64,000 bases of DNA from Lachnospiraceae bacterium (GTDB lineage: Bacteria > Bacillota > Clostridia > Lachnospirales > Lachnospiraceae): contig CAJTIU010000008.1 of the NCBI GenBank assembly GCA_910576335.1, positions 124,001 to 188,000 on the forward strand. The letters are read 5' to 3'. The position numbers and the translations under genes were made by a program. Positions 34,998 to 44,003 of the stretch are shown in pieces. How positions within the stretch are numbered: position 1 is the stretch's first letter; every line of letters begins with the position of its first letter. Under the pieces are notes generated by a model that was not told the DNA's origin, did no database searches, and saw only the letters and a program-made list of their open reading frames with translations.

Positions 34998-37748
34998 TAC
35001 TCTCGGAAAGCTTATCATAACCTTAAACAAGTCCCCATCCAGATATAGCTGGAATTTCCCGCCCTGCATTTCTGTCAGAGTTTTAGCAATTGAAAGTCCA
35101 AGCCCGCTCCCCTCCGTACTTCTTGATATGTCTCCCCGGATGAATCGTTCTGTCAGTTCATCTGCAGAGATATTAAGCGGCTGCTCGGATATGTTTTTGA
35201 GGCTGAAGCTTACTTCCAGTTCCCGTACCGTAAGGTCTGCATAGATTCTTGTGCCTTCCATTGCGTATTTCGCTGCATTGTTGTAGATATTTTCCAGGAT
35301 GCGCCAGGTGCGCCGTCCGTCTGCGCGGATCACTGCCCCTTCGCCGGTCAGTGTCAGAATCTCCTGGAGGCCTCGTGCCTTAAATTTTTCTTCGAATTCT
35401 CCGCTTGTCTGCTGCAGCATCTCTGCAAAATTGAGATCCATATACTCCAGTGTTATATTTCCGGAGCTGACCTTGGAGGCCTCCACTACATCTTCGGTCA
35501 GTGTTTTCAGGCGCTGGGATTTCTGCTCCAGAACCTCGATGTAGCGCTTCAGCTTTGGATCCTCGAATTGTTCCTGCTTCAGCAGTTCCACGTAATTTAT
35601 GATTGATGTCAGGGGCGTCTTAATATCATGGGAAACATTTGTAATCAAATCTGTCTTAAGCCGTTCATTTTTCATATTCACGGCAAGCGCAGCATCCAGT
35701 CCTTCACTGATTCTGTTCAGCAGCTCGGCTGTTTCCTTCTGTTCACCGAACAGCCCGTCAAGGGAAATGGTATACTGTACCTCGCCTCCGGCAATGTGCT
35801 GGATTCCCTCTTTTATCCTGCATTTTCCAACTGCCTTGAAGCAAAGCCAGACAAAAGCCGCCGTATCCCCGGCAAGTATAATCAGAATACTCCCAAAGCT
35901 TATTGTTCCTCCGATCTCAATATAGAGAAACAGCTGTACAAGCATAAAAGCGCCGAACAGGGCTATGGTCTTAAGGATACTGTTCAGGTTCTGGACCATC
36001 AGCTCTACAAAGAGGCATCCGCTCCTTAAAATACTGTTTTCCCATACTGTCTTCGCTTTTAGCCTCCTGACCAGACTTAAAAATCCAATCAGGAACATGG
36101 TACACGTCCATCCTGCAATGAGAGAGAACCAGGCAATTTCCAATAAGGATTCCGTCCCTCCCAGATATGTGGTCTGCTGTATGATTCCGTTCTCTGTCAT
36201 CTGCGAGACGACGCTCACTGGCAGAATCAGATCCGCTGCGGCGCCTCCGGCAAATACAAGCGCCGCCCATCCTGCGATAACGACTGCTGCTGCAAGCTCT
36301 GTCTTCCAACGGTCAAAACCGTTCAGATGGAGTTCCTCATCCCCACAGCTTCTCCCCGCCACTACCGCAAGCCACAGCGCGCATACAAGAAAGACAAACG
36401 CTGCCGCAGCAGCCCAGGCAATCGTCTTTTCTACTCCCACGCCCCACTTCTCATATAGGCTGTTCTCTCTGTAGAATTCATCCTGAATCGGATAGGAGAT
36501 ATCCACTGCTGCGGCAAATATAAAGTCCTCTGACACTGGACCTGTATATTTAATCACATCCCTCCAGTCCTCAGCCTCCAGATCCATATTCGAATCAAAA
36601 TCCGCAAGCTTCGGCCGCACAATCGCATAATTTCCAATCTTTTTTATATCCTCCAGGCTCGCCTGAACGCCGGCGTAGGCTTCATATTCCTTCTTATTTG
36701 TATATACACGCTTATTTCTTATATCTACATAGATATAGCTGAAATTCGTATCTCCTTCCGACAGGCCGTCTCCATAATTCTGATAAGTAGTATACATGTC
36801 TCCCAGACTGTCAATGGCTATATCAAGCATGGTGTACATCTCATTCAGCTGTCCATTCCATTCCGGCTCCTCATTGGCAATCTCAAGTAAGCTCTCCGCA
36901 CCCACAGGCTTACACTGCTCCAGGGCATATTTCCCGTCATACAGCCAGCAGTCTGAATACAGAAGCTTCCCCTCTTGATCCTGGATTCCCCGGAAGATGC
37001 CCTCCGGCATCCCGTATCCATACTCCATATCCTGCAGAATATTCTGATCAGTAAGACCCGCGTCATCATCTGCGGCTATAAACCGAAGCTCTTCACTCTT
37101 AATGAGTTCATAAAAATCTGAGATCTCATAATACCGGAACGTATCATCCGTTCTCTTGCAGACCACAATCTGCTCCGCCGCACTCTGTTCTGCATGATTA
37201 TCCTCATACCATGTAAGAAGATCCCCGAGCCGGTAAATAAGCCTTCTTCCCTTATGCTTCACACCGCTGTCTTCTGTCTCCTCACCGGCCTTTTCCTCTG
37301 CTTTCACCGCATTACTGTCATCTGTCTCCTCACCAGTCTGCACCATTGTCTCTGTCTGACCGCCGTCCTTCTTCTCCCCACTAATATTACTGTCCTCTTC
37401 ACTGTCCGGAGCATTTACCTGGATGGGACTTTCATCCTCGTCCAGCATCCCGGTATTGTAGTAAAGCTCCACATCTACCAGCTTATCCGGATCATATTCC
37501 CCGTCCGTCTCAAACAGCTTTCCTGCGCTGATCTCTCCCACTGCACGCGCGCTGTAGGTACGCATCCGGCTGGCAAAATCACTGCTGTCCTTATACTTCT
37601 CTGCCGGATCACCATCGCATACCTCTTCGCGGATGGCAGGAGAAAGTGCAATATGCATATAACACACCGCCATTACCACAACCATAATATGCGCCGTAAT
37701 AACCAGTATCGCCTTTGTAATACCGGCCCTGTACCACTTTTGATTCAT
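34983..37748 (-). CDS. Multi-pass membrane sensor histidine kinase
   Basis: A 921-residue kinase. Start at ATG 37748 (MNQKWYRAGITKAIL, with GGGAG upstream). A first transmembrane helix (about 8-30) leads to a long extracellular region (about 35-445) rich in Glu/Asp, then four to six helices (about 445-640), HisKA with NVSHDIKTPLTSIINYVELL (about 705-770) and HATPase_c ending in STEGSGLGLSIAKTLTEMQGG. Its regulator starts 20 nt upstream in the same operon. The large extracellular part suggests sensing of an envelope or external signal. The last residues LGTG and the stop derive from palindrome R3. Confidence 0.92.
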   Translation of the reverse strand: MNQKWYRAGITKAILVITAHIMVVVMAVCYMHIALSPAIREEVCDGDPAEKYKDSSDFASRMRTYSARAVGEISAGKLFETDGEYDPDKLVDVELYYNTGMLDEDESPIQVNAPDSEEDSNISGEKKDGGQTETMVQTGEETDDSNAVKAEEKAGEETEDSGVKHKGRRLIYRLGDLLTWYEDNHAEQSAAEQIVVCKRTDDTFRYYEISDFYELIKSEELRFIAADDDAGLTDQNILQDMEYGYGMPEGIFRGIQDQEGKLLYSDCWLYDGKYALEQCKPVGAESLLEIANEEPEWNGQLNEMYTMLDIAIDSLGDMYTTYQNYGDGLSEGDTNFSYIYVDIRNKRVYTNKKEYEAYAGVQASLEDIKKIGNYAIVRPKLADFDSNMDLEAEDWRDVIKYTGPVSEDFIFAAAVDISYPIQDEFYRENSLYEKWGVGVEKTIAWAAAAAFVFLVCALWLAVVAGRSCGDEELHLNGFDRWKTELAAAVVIAGWAALVFAGGAAADLILPVSVVSQMTENGIIQQTTYLGGTESLLEIAWFSLIAGWTCTMFLIGFLSLVRRLKAKTVWENSILRSGCLFVELMVQNLNSILKTIALFGAFMLVQLFLYIEIGGTISFGSILIILAGDTAAFVWLCFKAVGKCRIKEGIQHIAGGEVQYTISLDGLFGEQKETAELLNRISEGLDAALAVNMKNERLKTDLITNVSHDIKTPLTSIINYVELLKQEQFEDPKLKRYIEVLEQKSQRLKTLTEDVVEASKVSSGNITLEYMDLNFAEMLQQTSGEFEEKFKARGLQEILTLTGEGAVIRADGRRTWRILENIYNNAAKYAMEGTRIYADLTVRELEVSFSLKNISEQPLNISADELTERFIRGDISRSTEGSGLGLSIAKTLTEMQGGKFQLYLDGDLFKVMISFPRVLGTG

Positions 37749-37768
37749 ATCTGCTCCCTTCGGGTCTC

Positions 37769-38464
37769 TCAAATCTTTTCCACCTTATACCCGACTCCCC
37801 ATACCACCTTGAGATATCTGGGATCTTTCGGGTTAATCTCTATCTTCTCACGAATATGCCTGATATGCACCGCTACCGTATTGTCAACTCCAATGGCGTC
37901 CTCATTCCAGATGCTTTCATAGATCTGGTCAATGGAGAATACCTTCCCCTGATTCTTTACAAGCAGCAGCAGAATATTGTACTCAATGGGGGTAAGCTTC
38001 ACAAATTCCCCGTCTACCGTAACCTCCTTGAGATCATCATCAATCATCAGACCGCCCGCGGTATACACAGACTTTTTTTCAGCATCCACCGTACTTCCAA
38101 GCTGTGTATATCTGCGAAGCTGGGACTTCACCCGCGCCACCAGCTCCAACGGATTAAAGGGCTTCGTTACATAATCATCCGCACCGACATTGAGCCCAAG
38201 GATCTTGTCCGCATCCTCTGACTTTGCTGACAGAATGATAATCGGCATATTATTCTCCTCCCGGATCTTAAGCGTTGCACGAATCCCGTCAAGTTTAGGC
38301 ATCATCACATCAATCACAAGAAGATCCACTCCGCCTGTCTTAAGCACCTTAAGTGCCTCTTCCCCATCGTACGCCTTAAGGACCTCGTAACCCTCCTGTG
38401 TCAGATATATCTCAATCGCTTCAACAATTTCCTTATCATCATCACATACTAATACCTTTGCCAT
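37769..38464 (-). CDS. OmpR/PhoB-family response regulator
   Basis: A 231-residue regulator. Start at ATG 38464 (MAKVLVCDDDKEIVEAIEIYL) with AAAGGAGG upstream. Receiver residues 1-115: acidic CDDDKE, phospho-acceptor Asp in LLVIDVMMPKLDG, Ser/Lys in ILSAKSED and DDYVTKPF. The C-terminal winged helix (about 130-230) shows VKLTPIEYNILLLLVKNQG, VDNTVAVHIRHIREKIE and VWGVGYKVE. It pairs with the downstream histidine kinase (stop-to-start gap of 20 nt). Confidence 0.96.
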   Translation of the reverse strand: MAKVLVCDDDKEIVEAIEIYLTQEGYEVLKAYDGEEALKVLKTGGVDLLVIDVMMPKLDGIRATLKIREENNMPIIILSAKSEDADKILGLNVGADDYVTKPFNPLELVARVKSQLRRYTQLGSTVDAEKKSVYTAGGLMIDDDLKEVTVDGEFVKLTPIEYNILLLLVKNQGKVFSIDQIYESIWNEDAIGVDNTVAVHIRHIREKIEINPKDPRYLKVVWGVGYKVEKI

Positions 38465-38610
38465 TTCAATCACCTCCTTTATACTATACAAGAATATCAA
38501 AAAAATTTTAAGTCCCCTTGCTGATTTTCTTAATATTTCCTTAACAGCTATACTCGCGGCAGATTTATGCGCAGTATAATTGGAACTGCCTGGCGTATTG
38601 TGCCGTACAA

Positions 38611-38617
38611 TGTCGAA
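38611..38617 (+). promoter_or_regulatory. 0A box upstream of the Spo0A-C gene
   Basis: TGTCGAA, an exact Spo0A-binding consensus (TGNCGAA), 47 nt upstream of a TATAAT hexamer at 38664-38669. It suggests control by Spo0A or by the encoded Spo0A-C protein itself. Confidence 0.55.
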
Positions 38618-38725
38618 TAAAGCCTGTTTGTGTCTAAATTTATTCTTTTCTGCATATTTAGACTATAATGTACTTATGGTCTATTCTTCTCTTTATTTTA
38701 CAGAAGTGAATAGGAGAAAACATAC

Positions 38726-39076
38726 ATGTATGATTTAAAGATTGAATCCCTTATCCGTTCTCTTGGAATAGGGGCAACATACCGTGGCTATCAATATTTA
38801 AACTATGGGGTCAGACTTTGCATGAACAATGAAGATTATCTTCTGGCAATAAGCAAATTACTCTATCCTCAGATTGCCAAGGAATTTCATGCAACAAGCA
38901 GTAGTGTCGAGCGGAATATCCGTACTGTTGTCAGCGTATGCTGGAACCGGGGCAACCGGGTCTTTTTACAGAAGATCGCTCTTCATCCTCTCCATGATAA
39001 ACCAACCTCTGGTGAGTTTTTTGATATTCTGGTAGGTCACCTAAGTAGAAAAGAAAACGAAATCTCCCGGAGTTAA
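38726..39076 (+). CDS. Stand-alone Spo0A C-terminal (DNA-binding) domain protein
   Basis: A 116-residue protein made almost entirely of the Spo0A C-terminal domain: IESLIRSLGIGATYRGYQYL, an interior helix-turn-helix QIAKEFHATSSSVERNIRTVV, and SGEFFDILVGHLSRKEN at the end. It lacks the receiver that gates Spo0A by phosphorylation, so it may act constitutively or modulate Spo0A-dependent promoters. ATG has AGGAG 11 nt upstream. A 0A box and a TATAAT lie upstream, and a strong terminator follows. True Spo0A is a separate, full-length gene in such genomes. Confidence 0.9.
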   Translation: MYDLKIESLIRSLGIGATYRGYQYLNYGVRLCMNNEDYLLAISKLLYPQIAKEFHATSSSVERNIRTVVSVCWNRGNRVFLQKIALHPLHDKPTSGEFFDILVGHLSRKENEISRS

Positions 39077-39096
39077 AAACCTTTATTCAGAATTTG

Positions 39097-39135
39097 AGGC
39101 CCCCTTGTCTCAAAGGAGACAGGGGGGCCTTTTTA
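39097..39135 (+). terminator. Terminator of the Spo0A-C gene
   Basis: AGGCCCCCTTGTCTC / GAGACAGGGGGGCCT with an AAAG loop and TTTTT, one mismatch. Confidence 0.9.
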
Positions 39136-39386
39136 CATATTAAGTTCTTTTTAAGAATTTTTCGATTTGTTTAAGATTATAAACACATTTTGGACATATT
39201 TATCTCTTATACTTTAGTTAGATAGTTGATTAAGACATCAACTATCTCCCCCTCATAAAGTAAAGCATCAGCAGTGCTGGTGCCGCACTTTAAAACTCTC
39301 ATTCCTTTAGATAACTATAACAACGACGAAGACCCGTTAGCCGTAAGGTTAACGGGTCTTCGCTGTTCTATGGTTATAACCAGGTA
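39136..39386. other. Gene-free stretch with two strong hairpins, possible small RNA
   Basis: Contains a perfect 10-bp hairpin GATAGTTGAT / ATCAACTATC (39221-39246), a weaker AGTGC...GCACT stem (39274-39291) and a long hairpin GAAGACCCGTTA / TTAACGGGTCTTC (39329-39361). The last can terminate the leftward gene starting at 39387's end. A short + strand frame (39274-39498) has no ribosome binding site and mostly overlaps the real gene antisense, so it is not called. Confidence 0.4.
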
Positions 39387-40610
39387 TCAGTATAAGGCAT
39401 ACCAGTACCTTATCACCGCTTTGCCCCATGCGCTTTTCTGGCAGTACAGAATACGGGACAGCTTCTCTTTAAAGCAGTTCAGTGCATGTGTCTCATAAGG
39501 GAGAAGCTCCTTTTGGCCAAACCGCACCTTCTGAAGCAAGGTCACAGCCCTCTCATACTCTCCCCTGCTGATTCCTCTAAACCTTTTCTCGACCTCCCCG
39601 GAAAGCTCCATCGGGTGATTATAGTTCCCCGGCACCCTGCCTATCAAAAGCATCCTCTCCAAATCCCCTGCATAGAGCTCCGCCGGCTGTACCCGACCTC
39701 CTGCCCTCCGCCTGCGAAGCACAAGCCGGACAGCCCTCTGAATCTCCAGAACAAGATACAGGACAAAACTGATATACATACAAAGCAGAATGACCGAGAG
39801 AACCCCGCGAAAAGTAAGTGTCGTTCTCTCACGCTTTTCCTCCTTTTCCTCTTCCCCTCCAGCGCCCCCTTCAAGCTCCAGTCCTTTCTCTGTCTGGTCG
39901 GAATTCACCTGATAAGCAGGAGCACCCTCAACCACCTGATCCGTATAAAGCTCTGTATACATGCCTGGAACCACCTCCACAGGCATCCATCCTGCACCTG
40001 GAAAATAAACTTCTGCCCATGCATGCGCATTTTGATTCGTAAGAACAGCCGCCGTCTGATTCTCCTCTGAAAGAATAAACGCCTCATCCTCCGAGAGATG
40101 ATATCCTTCCACATACCTTGCAGCATACCCTGCCGTCCGGTATGCCATTACTGCAGCCGAAGCATAATGCACCGCATTTCCTCTCCTTTGCCCCGTAAGG
40201 AAGTACTCCACAAAGTCCTGTCCCTCTGGCACGCCCTGCGGCTTCCTGGCATACTCGGTCTGTTGTCTGAGAACTCTTCTGATCTGTGCCGTTACGCCGC
40301 GGAAATCCATTTCCCCGGCTTCTGCAAAAAACATCTCTTCTATTTCTTCCTTCAGCTCCTCATCCACCTCTGTATATTCCTGGACGAATGAAGAATACAC
40401 CGCTTCTGCTCTTTTCCTGAAGGACTCTGTACCCACGAATCGAGTGTACCCTGTCTCCCCCGACACCCTGGGCATGAACGTCCCCTCCATACGGATCACG
40501 TCAGCATGAAAACCCTCAAAACAGCCTCTTCTTAGTTCTGTCACCGTATCTGGTATCGTAAGCTCTCGGATTCTGCAATTTTTAAAAGCACCCTTTTCGA
40601 TTGCCGTCAC
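39387..40610 (-). CDS. Transglutaminase-like / DUF4129-type protein, downstream half of a split gene
   Basis: A 407-residue frame opening at a GTG (40610) that overlaps the previous stop as GTGA. The first 40 residues are a BspA-type leucine-rich repeat (IEKGAFKNCRIRELTIPDTVTEL). A transglutaminase core follows with SAAVMAYRTAGYAARYVEGYH (Ser-Ala where the catalytic Cys region would be), the His in NAHAWAEVYFPGAGWMPVEVVPG and its Asp-equivalent region. Then come an acidic linker, one transmembrane helix (about 277-300) and a cytosolic DUF4129-like tail. Without a signal peptide the transglutaminase domain would be cytosolic, so this is best read as the continuation of the protein at 40607-42226 after a frameshift. 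The usual Cys is not evident, so catalysis is doubtful. Confidence 0.72.
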   Translation of the reverse strand: MTAIEKGAFKNCRIRELTIPDTVTELRRGCFEGFHADVIRMEGTFMPRVSGETGYTRFVGTESFRKRAEAVYSSFVQEYTEVDEELKEEIEEMFFAEAGEMDFRGVTAQIRRVLRQQTEYARKPQGVPEGQDFVEYFLTGQRRGNAVHYASAAVMAYRTAGYAARYVEGYHLSEDEAFILSEENQTAAVLTNQNAHAWAEVYFPGAGWMPVEVVPGMYTELYTDQVVEGAPAYQVNSDQTEKGLELEGGAGGEEEKEEKRERTTLTFRGVLSVILLCMYISFVLYLVLEIQRAVRLVLRRRRAGGRVQPAELYAGDLERMLLIGRVPGNYNHPMELSGEVEKRFRGISRGEYERAVTLLQKVRFGQKELLPYETHALNCFKEKLSRILYCQKSAWGKAVIRYWYALY

Positions 40611-42226
40611 CGTATCTGGTATCGGTCTGTCACCCTAAAGCGGCTGTGCCCTGATGCCTGGTACTCTTCAAGCCCCGGCAGACACTCTGAGACACTGGCA
40701 AAGCCAACCTCACAGACACTTTCCGGAAGCACAAGAGAAGTAATAGAGCCTTCTCCCTGCCGCCCCTTTAATGCAACCTCCGTCACACCCATAGGCACAG
40801 ACAGCGTCTGACCCTTTCCTGTATATTGCTCCAGAACCTGACCGCCTCTGAACCTTTGCAGATTTCCTTCATCCTGAACGACGCGTCTGATCTTATAGCC
40901 CTCCGGGACATCGCATACTACATCCATAACACTTCTCATACTGCCGGCTCCCCAGTTGTAGACCGGATAATAGGTATAGGGCCCATTCTCTTCCAGATTT
41001 TTATTTATATAGTATTTAAATCCACAAAGCATTCTGGTAAGATACCCGTCCTCTTCCTCAAGAAATAATACATTCTGATATAATGTTTCTGCGAGAAAAT
41101 TTTCACGGGTCCCCTCATCTCCAAGATATGCAATCAGCCGGCTGTGCAGATCTGTCAGATCCACAATCCCTCCGCTGACAGGATGGAAATCCATATGGGT
41201 CAGCTCATTAATCTCCGACTCGTCACCGTCTAACGGTCCCGGAAACTGGGTGGCATAGATCTCTCCCTCCCGTTCGCTGTGGTAACGGATGGTCAGGCCG
41301 CTGGAGATCACCTCATACGGGGCCCTTGCCGTCATCCCAAGATATCTGAAAACAGCTGTATGTGTTCCTACAAGCTTTGTGGACAGAGTCACACTGTATC
41401 CATTCTTCCCCCCATAGGGCAGTGCAATCGTCTGCTTCGTCTGATCCTTCCGGCGAAAGGTCGCAAGAACCTGTGCATCCTCTTCTTCGAAAATATCTCC
41501 CCTGCAGTAATCCCTGGTAATTGATGCAGTCAGTTTCACAAGGATGCCGTTTTCTGTCTCAATCGGATCACGGGGTTTCAGCTGCTCATCCTCCCAGGTT
41601 TCCGGGTCAGGGTTATCCGGCTTCTCCGGGTCATCCGGCTTTTCCGGGTCATCCGGTTTCTCCGGATCATCCGGCCTTTCCGGATCATCCGGCTTCCCTG
41701 GATTGCTGCCAGAGTCCCCTGGCTTTCCCCCATGATTTCCTTGTCCGCTGCCGTTTCCCTCGTCTTTGCTGCCTCCGGTACTTCCACTGTTTCCTCCGCC
41801 CGGCCTGGTTCCGACTCCCCCCGGCCCTTCCTTATCCGAAACTTCGAATGCATTGGGATTCTTTTCTCCAGGATTTCTTTTCTGGTTCTTCTCATCAGCC
41901 ATCCCGAGGCCGTCAGTATCCTGAGGATCCCGGACCTTTTCCTCAGCCACCTTCAGCGCCCTCTGCGTATCCTCATCCGCGCTGTCCTGTCCATCCTCGC
42001 TTTCATCTGCAAGATCAGACTTCTCTCCGTCCCCTGCCGTGGAATCATACTCACCACTGTTGTCATACTGATTCTCAAAACGGCCAAAGTTCTCCGGATC
42101 AAATATCTTTTGTAATCCTGATGCATTTACCAGGACAATGATGCCTGCCCCGACTACGAGGATTCCAGTCAGGGCTGCAGTCAGCTTATTCTTTTTTATC
42201 TGCTTCCATTTTTTCCTCTCCTTCAT
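40607..42226 (-). CDS. Membrane-anchored Ig-like/LRR protein, upstream half of a split transglutaminase gene
   Basis: A 539-residue protein. One N-terminal transmembrane helix (LTAALTGILVVGAGIIVLV) anchors an outside region: acidic Asp/Ser/Glu stretch, Gly/Asn-rich part, a DDPEKP repeat linker (about 185-215), an Ig-like segment (about 225-320) and a region ending in a truncated leucine-rich repeat (LPESVCEVGFASVSECLPGLEEY). The frame stops mid-repeat at TGA 40607-40609. The other frame resumes with an IPDTVTAI repeat; its 19-bp coding copy recurs 66 bp on, one repeat unit. Start ATG at 42226 overlaps the stop of the receiver gene (ATGA). A mutation, an assembly error or programmed frameshifting could explain the split. 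Confidence 0.7.
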   Translation of the reverse strand: MKERKKWKQIKKNKLTAALTGILVVGAGIIVLVNASGLQKIFDPENFGRFENQYDNSGEYDSTAGDGEKSDLADESEDGQDSADEDTQRALKVAEEKVRDPQDTDGLGMADEKNQKRNPGEKNPNAFEVSDKEGPGGVGTRPGGGNSGSTGGSKDEGNGSGQGNHGGKPGDSGSNPGKPDDPERPDDPEKPDDPEKPDDPEKPDNPDPETWEDEQLKPRDPIETENGILVKLTASITRDYCRGDIFEEEDAQVLATFRRKDQTKQTIALPYGGKNGYSVTLSTKLVGTHTAVFRYLGMTARAPYEVISSGLTIRYHSEREGEIYATQFPGPLDGDESEINELTHMDFHPVSGGIVDLTDLHSRLIAYLGDEGTRENFLAETLYQNVLFLEEEDGYLTRMLCGFKYYINKNLEENGPYTYYPVYNWGAGSMRSVMDVVCDVPEGYKIRRVVQDEGNLQRFRGGQVLEQYTGKGQTLSVPMGVTEVALKGRQGEGSITSLVLPESVCEVGFASVSECLPGLEEYQASGHSRFRVTDRYQIR

Positions 42227-42699
42227 ACTTCGGATTCCCCTCTCTTAAGGAGAGCCTCTCCCATCATCCGGCGTACCTCTCTGTAATCAACCGGCTTTGA
42301 TATATGTCCGTCCATTCCCACTTCCATGGAATGCCGCTTATCCTCTACAAATGCATTTGCAGACATAGCAAATATCGGAATGTCCGCATCCGCTCTTTCC
42401 AGCTTCCTGATTGCAGCCGAAGCCTCCCATCCCGTCATATTCGGCATCTGAATATCCATAAGGATTGCATCATATCCATTTTCCGGGTTCTCTTCGAACA
42501 TACGCACTGCCTCTATGCCGTCGCAGGCACGTTCAAGAACAGCCCCCTCCATCTCCATAATCTCCATTGCAATCTCTGCATTTACATCATTATCCTCTGC
42601 AAGCAGAATATGAAGGCCGTCCAGCGTAAATTCCTCGATTGCCTTCTTCCTTGCCGCATCGTCCATCTCTTCGCATGCACCCTTCCAGGTCTCTGGCAC
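42223..42699 (-). CDS. Receiver-domain protein, probable detached C-terminus of a hybrid kinase
   Basis: A 158-residue frame with a complete receiver: LLAEDNDVNAEIAMEIM, phospho-acceptor Asp in AILMDIQMPNMTG, FAMSANAF and HISKPVDYREV. The GTG at 42699 is too close to its purine-rich stretch; an internal ATG at 42666 is another possible start. Read back through the upstream stop, this frame continues as RLIALPIAEGEQEV, the sort of sequence that normally joins a kinase ATPase domain to a receiver, so a one-base frameshift probably split a hybrid kinase. Its stop overlaps the start of the LRR protein gene (ATGA), indicating one operon. Confidence 0.8.
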   Translation of the reverse strand: MPETWKGACEEMDDAARKKAIEEFTLDGLHILLAEDNDVNAEIAMEIMEMEGAVLERACDGIEAVRMFEENPENGYDAILMDIQMPNMTGWEASAAIRKLERADADIPIFAMSANAFVEDKRHSMEVGMDGHISKPVDYREVRRMMGEALLKRGESEV

Positions 42700-42731
42700 C
42701 TCCTGCTCCCCCTCTGCGATCGGAAGCGCTA

Positions 42732-43952
42732 TTAGACGACAAATTCTGTACCTTTTCCTTCCTCGCTCTCTACAACAATCTCGCCGTTCATCAGCCTGAC
42801 AATATTATCTGCAATCGCCATGCCAAGACCGCTGCCGCCGTAATGATGGGCAGTGGACGCATCCTCCTGCTCAAACGGCCGGAAGATTTTGCTTATAAAG
42901 TCTGACTTGATTCCCTTTCCGGTGTCCCTTACCCGGATCATAAGATGAATCTTCCCCTCAATCTTATGCATCTGCCGAAAGGTAACGATAACCGAGCCTC
43001 CCGGCGGAGTAAACTTCACAGCATTAGAGATAAAGTTAATAATAACTTGTGTAAGACGCAGCTCATCGCCCACAACACGACATACATCAAAATCCTGCAT
43101 CCTGACGTCCCACTTAAGATTCTTAGCCTCAGTAGTGCTTCGGAACATAGAATCCAGCTTCTCCGCTACTGCGAACAGATCAAACGGAACCTCCTCCAGT
43201 TCCATTTTCCCGCTTTCAATCCTGGACATATCCAGGATATCATTAATCAATGTAAGCAGAAACTGGGACAGGCTCTCTGCCCTGTCTAAATAATACCCAG
43301 TCTGCTTCGGATCCATGACATGTGCCTTTGCAAGACTCAGCATCCCAAGAATCCCATTCATCGGAGTACGTATCTCATGTGACATCTTTGACAGAAAGTC
43401 AGTCTTCGCCTGACTCTCCCGGCGTGCCTGCCCGAGCTCCCTCTTAAGCCCGTCCCGTATCTTATACTCCTGGGTATTATCACAGAACACAACCAGATAG
43501 CAGGCAGTGCTTTCCTCAAACCGGACAGATACCGACCCATGGCTCACCTCTTCGCTGCCAAAAGCACTATAATCAACCTCCAGCCTGAGTTCCCCACTGC
43601 AGTCCCACTCTTTCAGCTCCCTAATAACTCTTCGGGCTGTCTTCGGGCTGACCATAAGCTTCAGCGCCTCGATGTCCGAGCACAAACGCTCCCGGTCAAT
43701 CCCTGTCATCCCTTTAAAATTCGGACTGACATACAGGATATGAAGATCACTCTGCCTGACTAGCAGAAAAAAGTCCCGTCTATTTGCAGCAAAAGCATCA
43801 TAAAACCGCCTCTCCCCGGAAACAGAGGCCTCAAGTCTCTTCGCCCGCACTCTCTCCCGAAGATAAAGTCCCAGACAGAACACAGAAAAAACCAATGCCG
43901 CCAGCAGAATAAGCAACGGCATCATATGATAATTAAAATAATCTAAAACCAT
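42732..43952 (-). CDS. Hybrid-type sensor histidine kinase, truncated before its receiver
   Basis: A 406-residue kinase from ATG 43952, with GGGGG upstream; longer in-frame starts would be read from inside palindrome R4. One N-terminal transmembrane helix (about 11-30), a PAS-like domain (about 45-155, RRFYDAFAANRRDFF), HisKA (KMSHEIRTPMNGILGMLSLA, His near 190) and a full HATPase_c domain (NFISNAVKF, DTGKGI, GGSGLGMAI, ESEEGKGTEFVV). The frame stops immediately after the last ATPase strand, and the receiver follows in another frame (42223-42699). Kinase activity may survive, but phosphotransfer in cis would be lost. Confidence 0.85.
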   Translation of the reverse strand: MVLDYFNYHMMPLLILLAALVFSVFCLGLYLRERVRAKRLEASVSGERRFYDAFAANRRDFFLLVRQSDLHILYVSPNFKGMTGIDRERLCSDIEALKLMVSPKTARRVIRELKEWDCSGELRLEVDYSAFGSEEVSHGSVSVRFEESTACYLVVFCDNTQEYKIRDGLKRELGQARRESQAKTDFLSKMSHEIRTPMNGILGMLSLAKAHVMDPKQTGYYLDRAESLSQFLLTLINDILDMSRIESGKMELEEVPFDLFAVAEKLDSMFRSTTEAKNLKWDVRMQDFDVCRVVGDELRLTQVIINFISNAVKFTPPGGSVIVTFRQMHKIEGKIHLMIRVRDTGKGIKSDFISKIFRPFEQEDASTAHHYGGSGLGMAIADNIVRLMNGEIVVESEEGKGTEFVV

Positions 43953-43967
43953 CCTCATCCCCCGCAA

Positions 43968-44003
43968 TGGGGACGGGGTATTTTTCATTTTACCCCGTCC
44001 CCA
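43968..44003. repeat. GGGGACGGGG palindrome R4
   Basis: TGGGGACGGGGTA / TACCCCGTCCCCA around a T-rich centre. The hydrolase gene takes its last residues (FGDGVK) and TGA stop from the right arm; the kinase start lies just beyond the left arm. Confidence 0.9.

Noticed and set aside
39274-39498. Short + strand frame of 74 codons
   Set aside because: No ribosome binding site, no recognisable protein, and its second half lies antisense to the transglutaminase-like gene.
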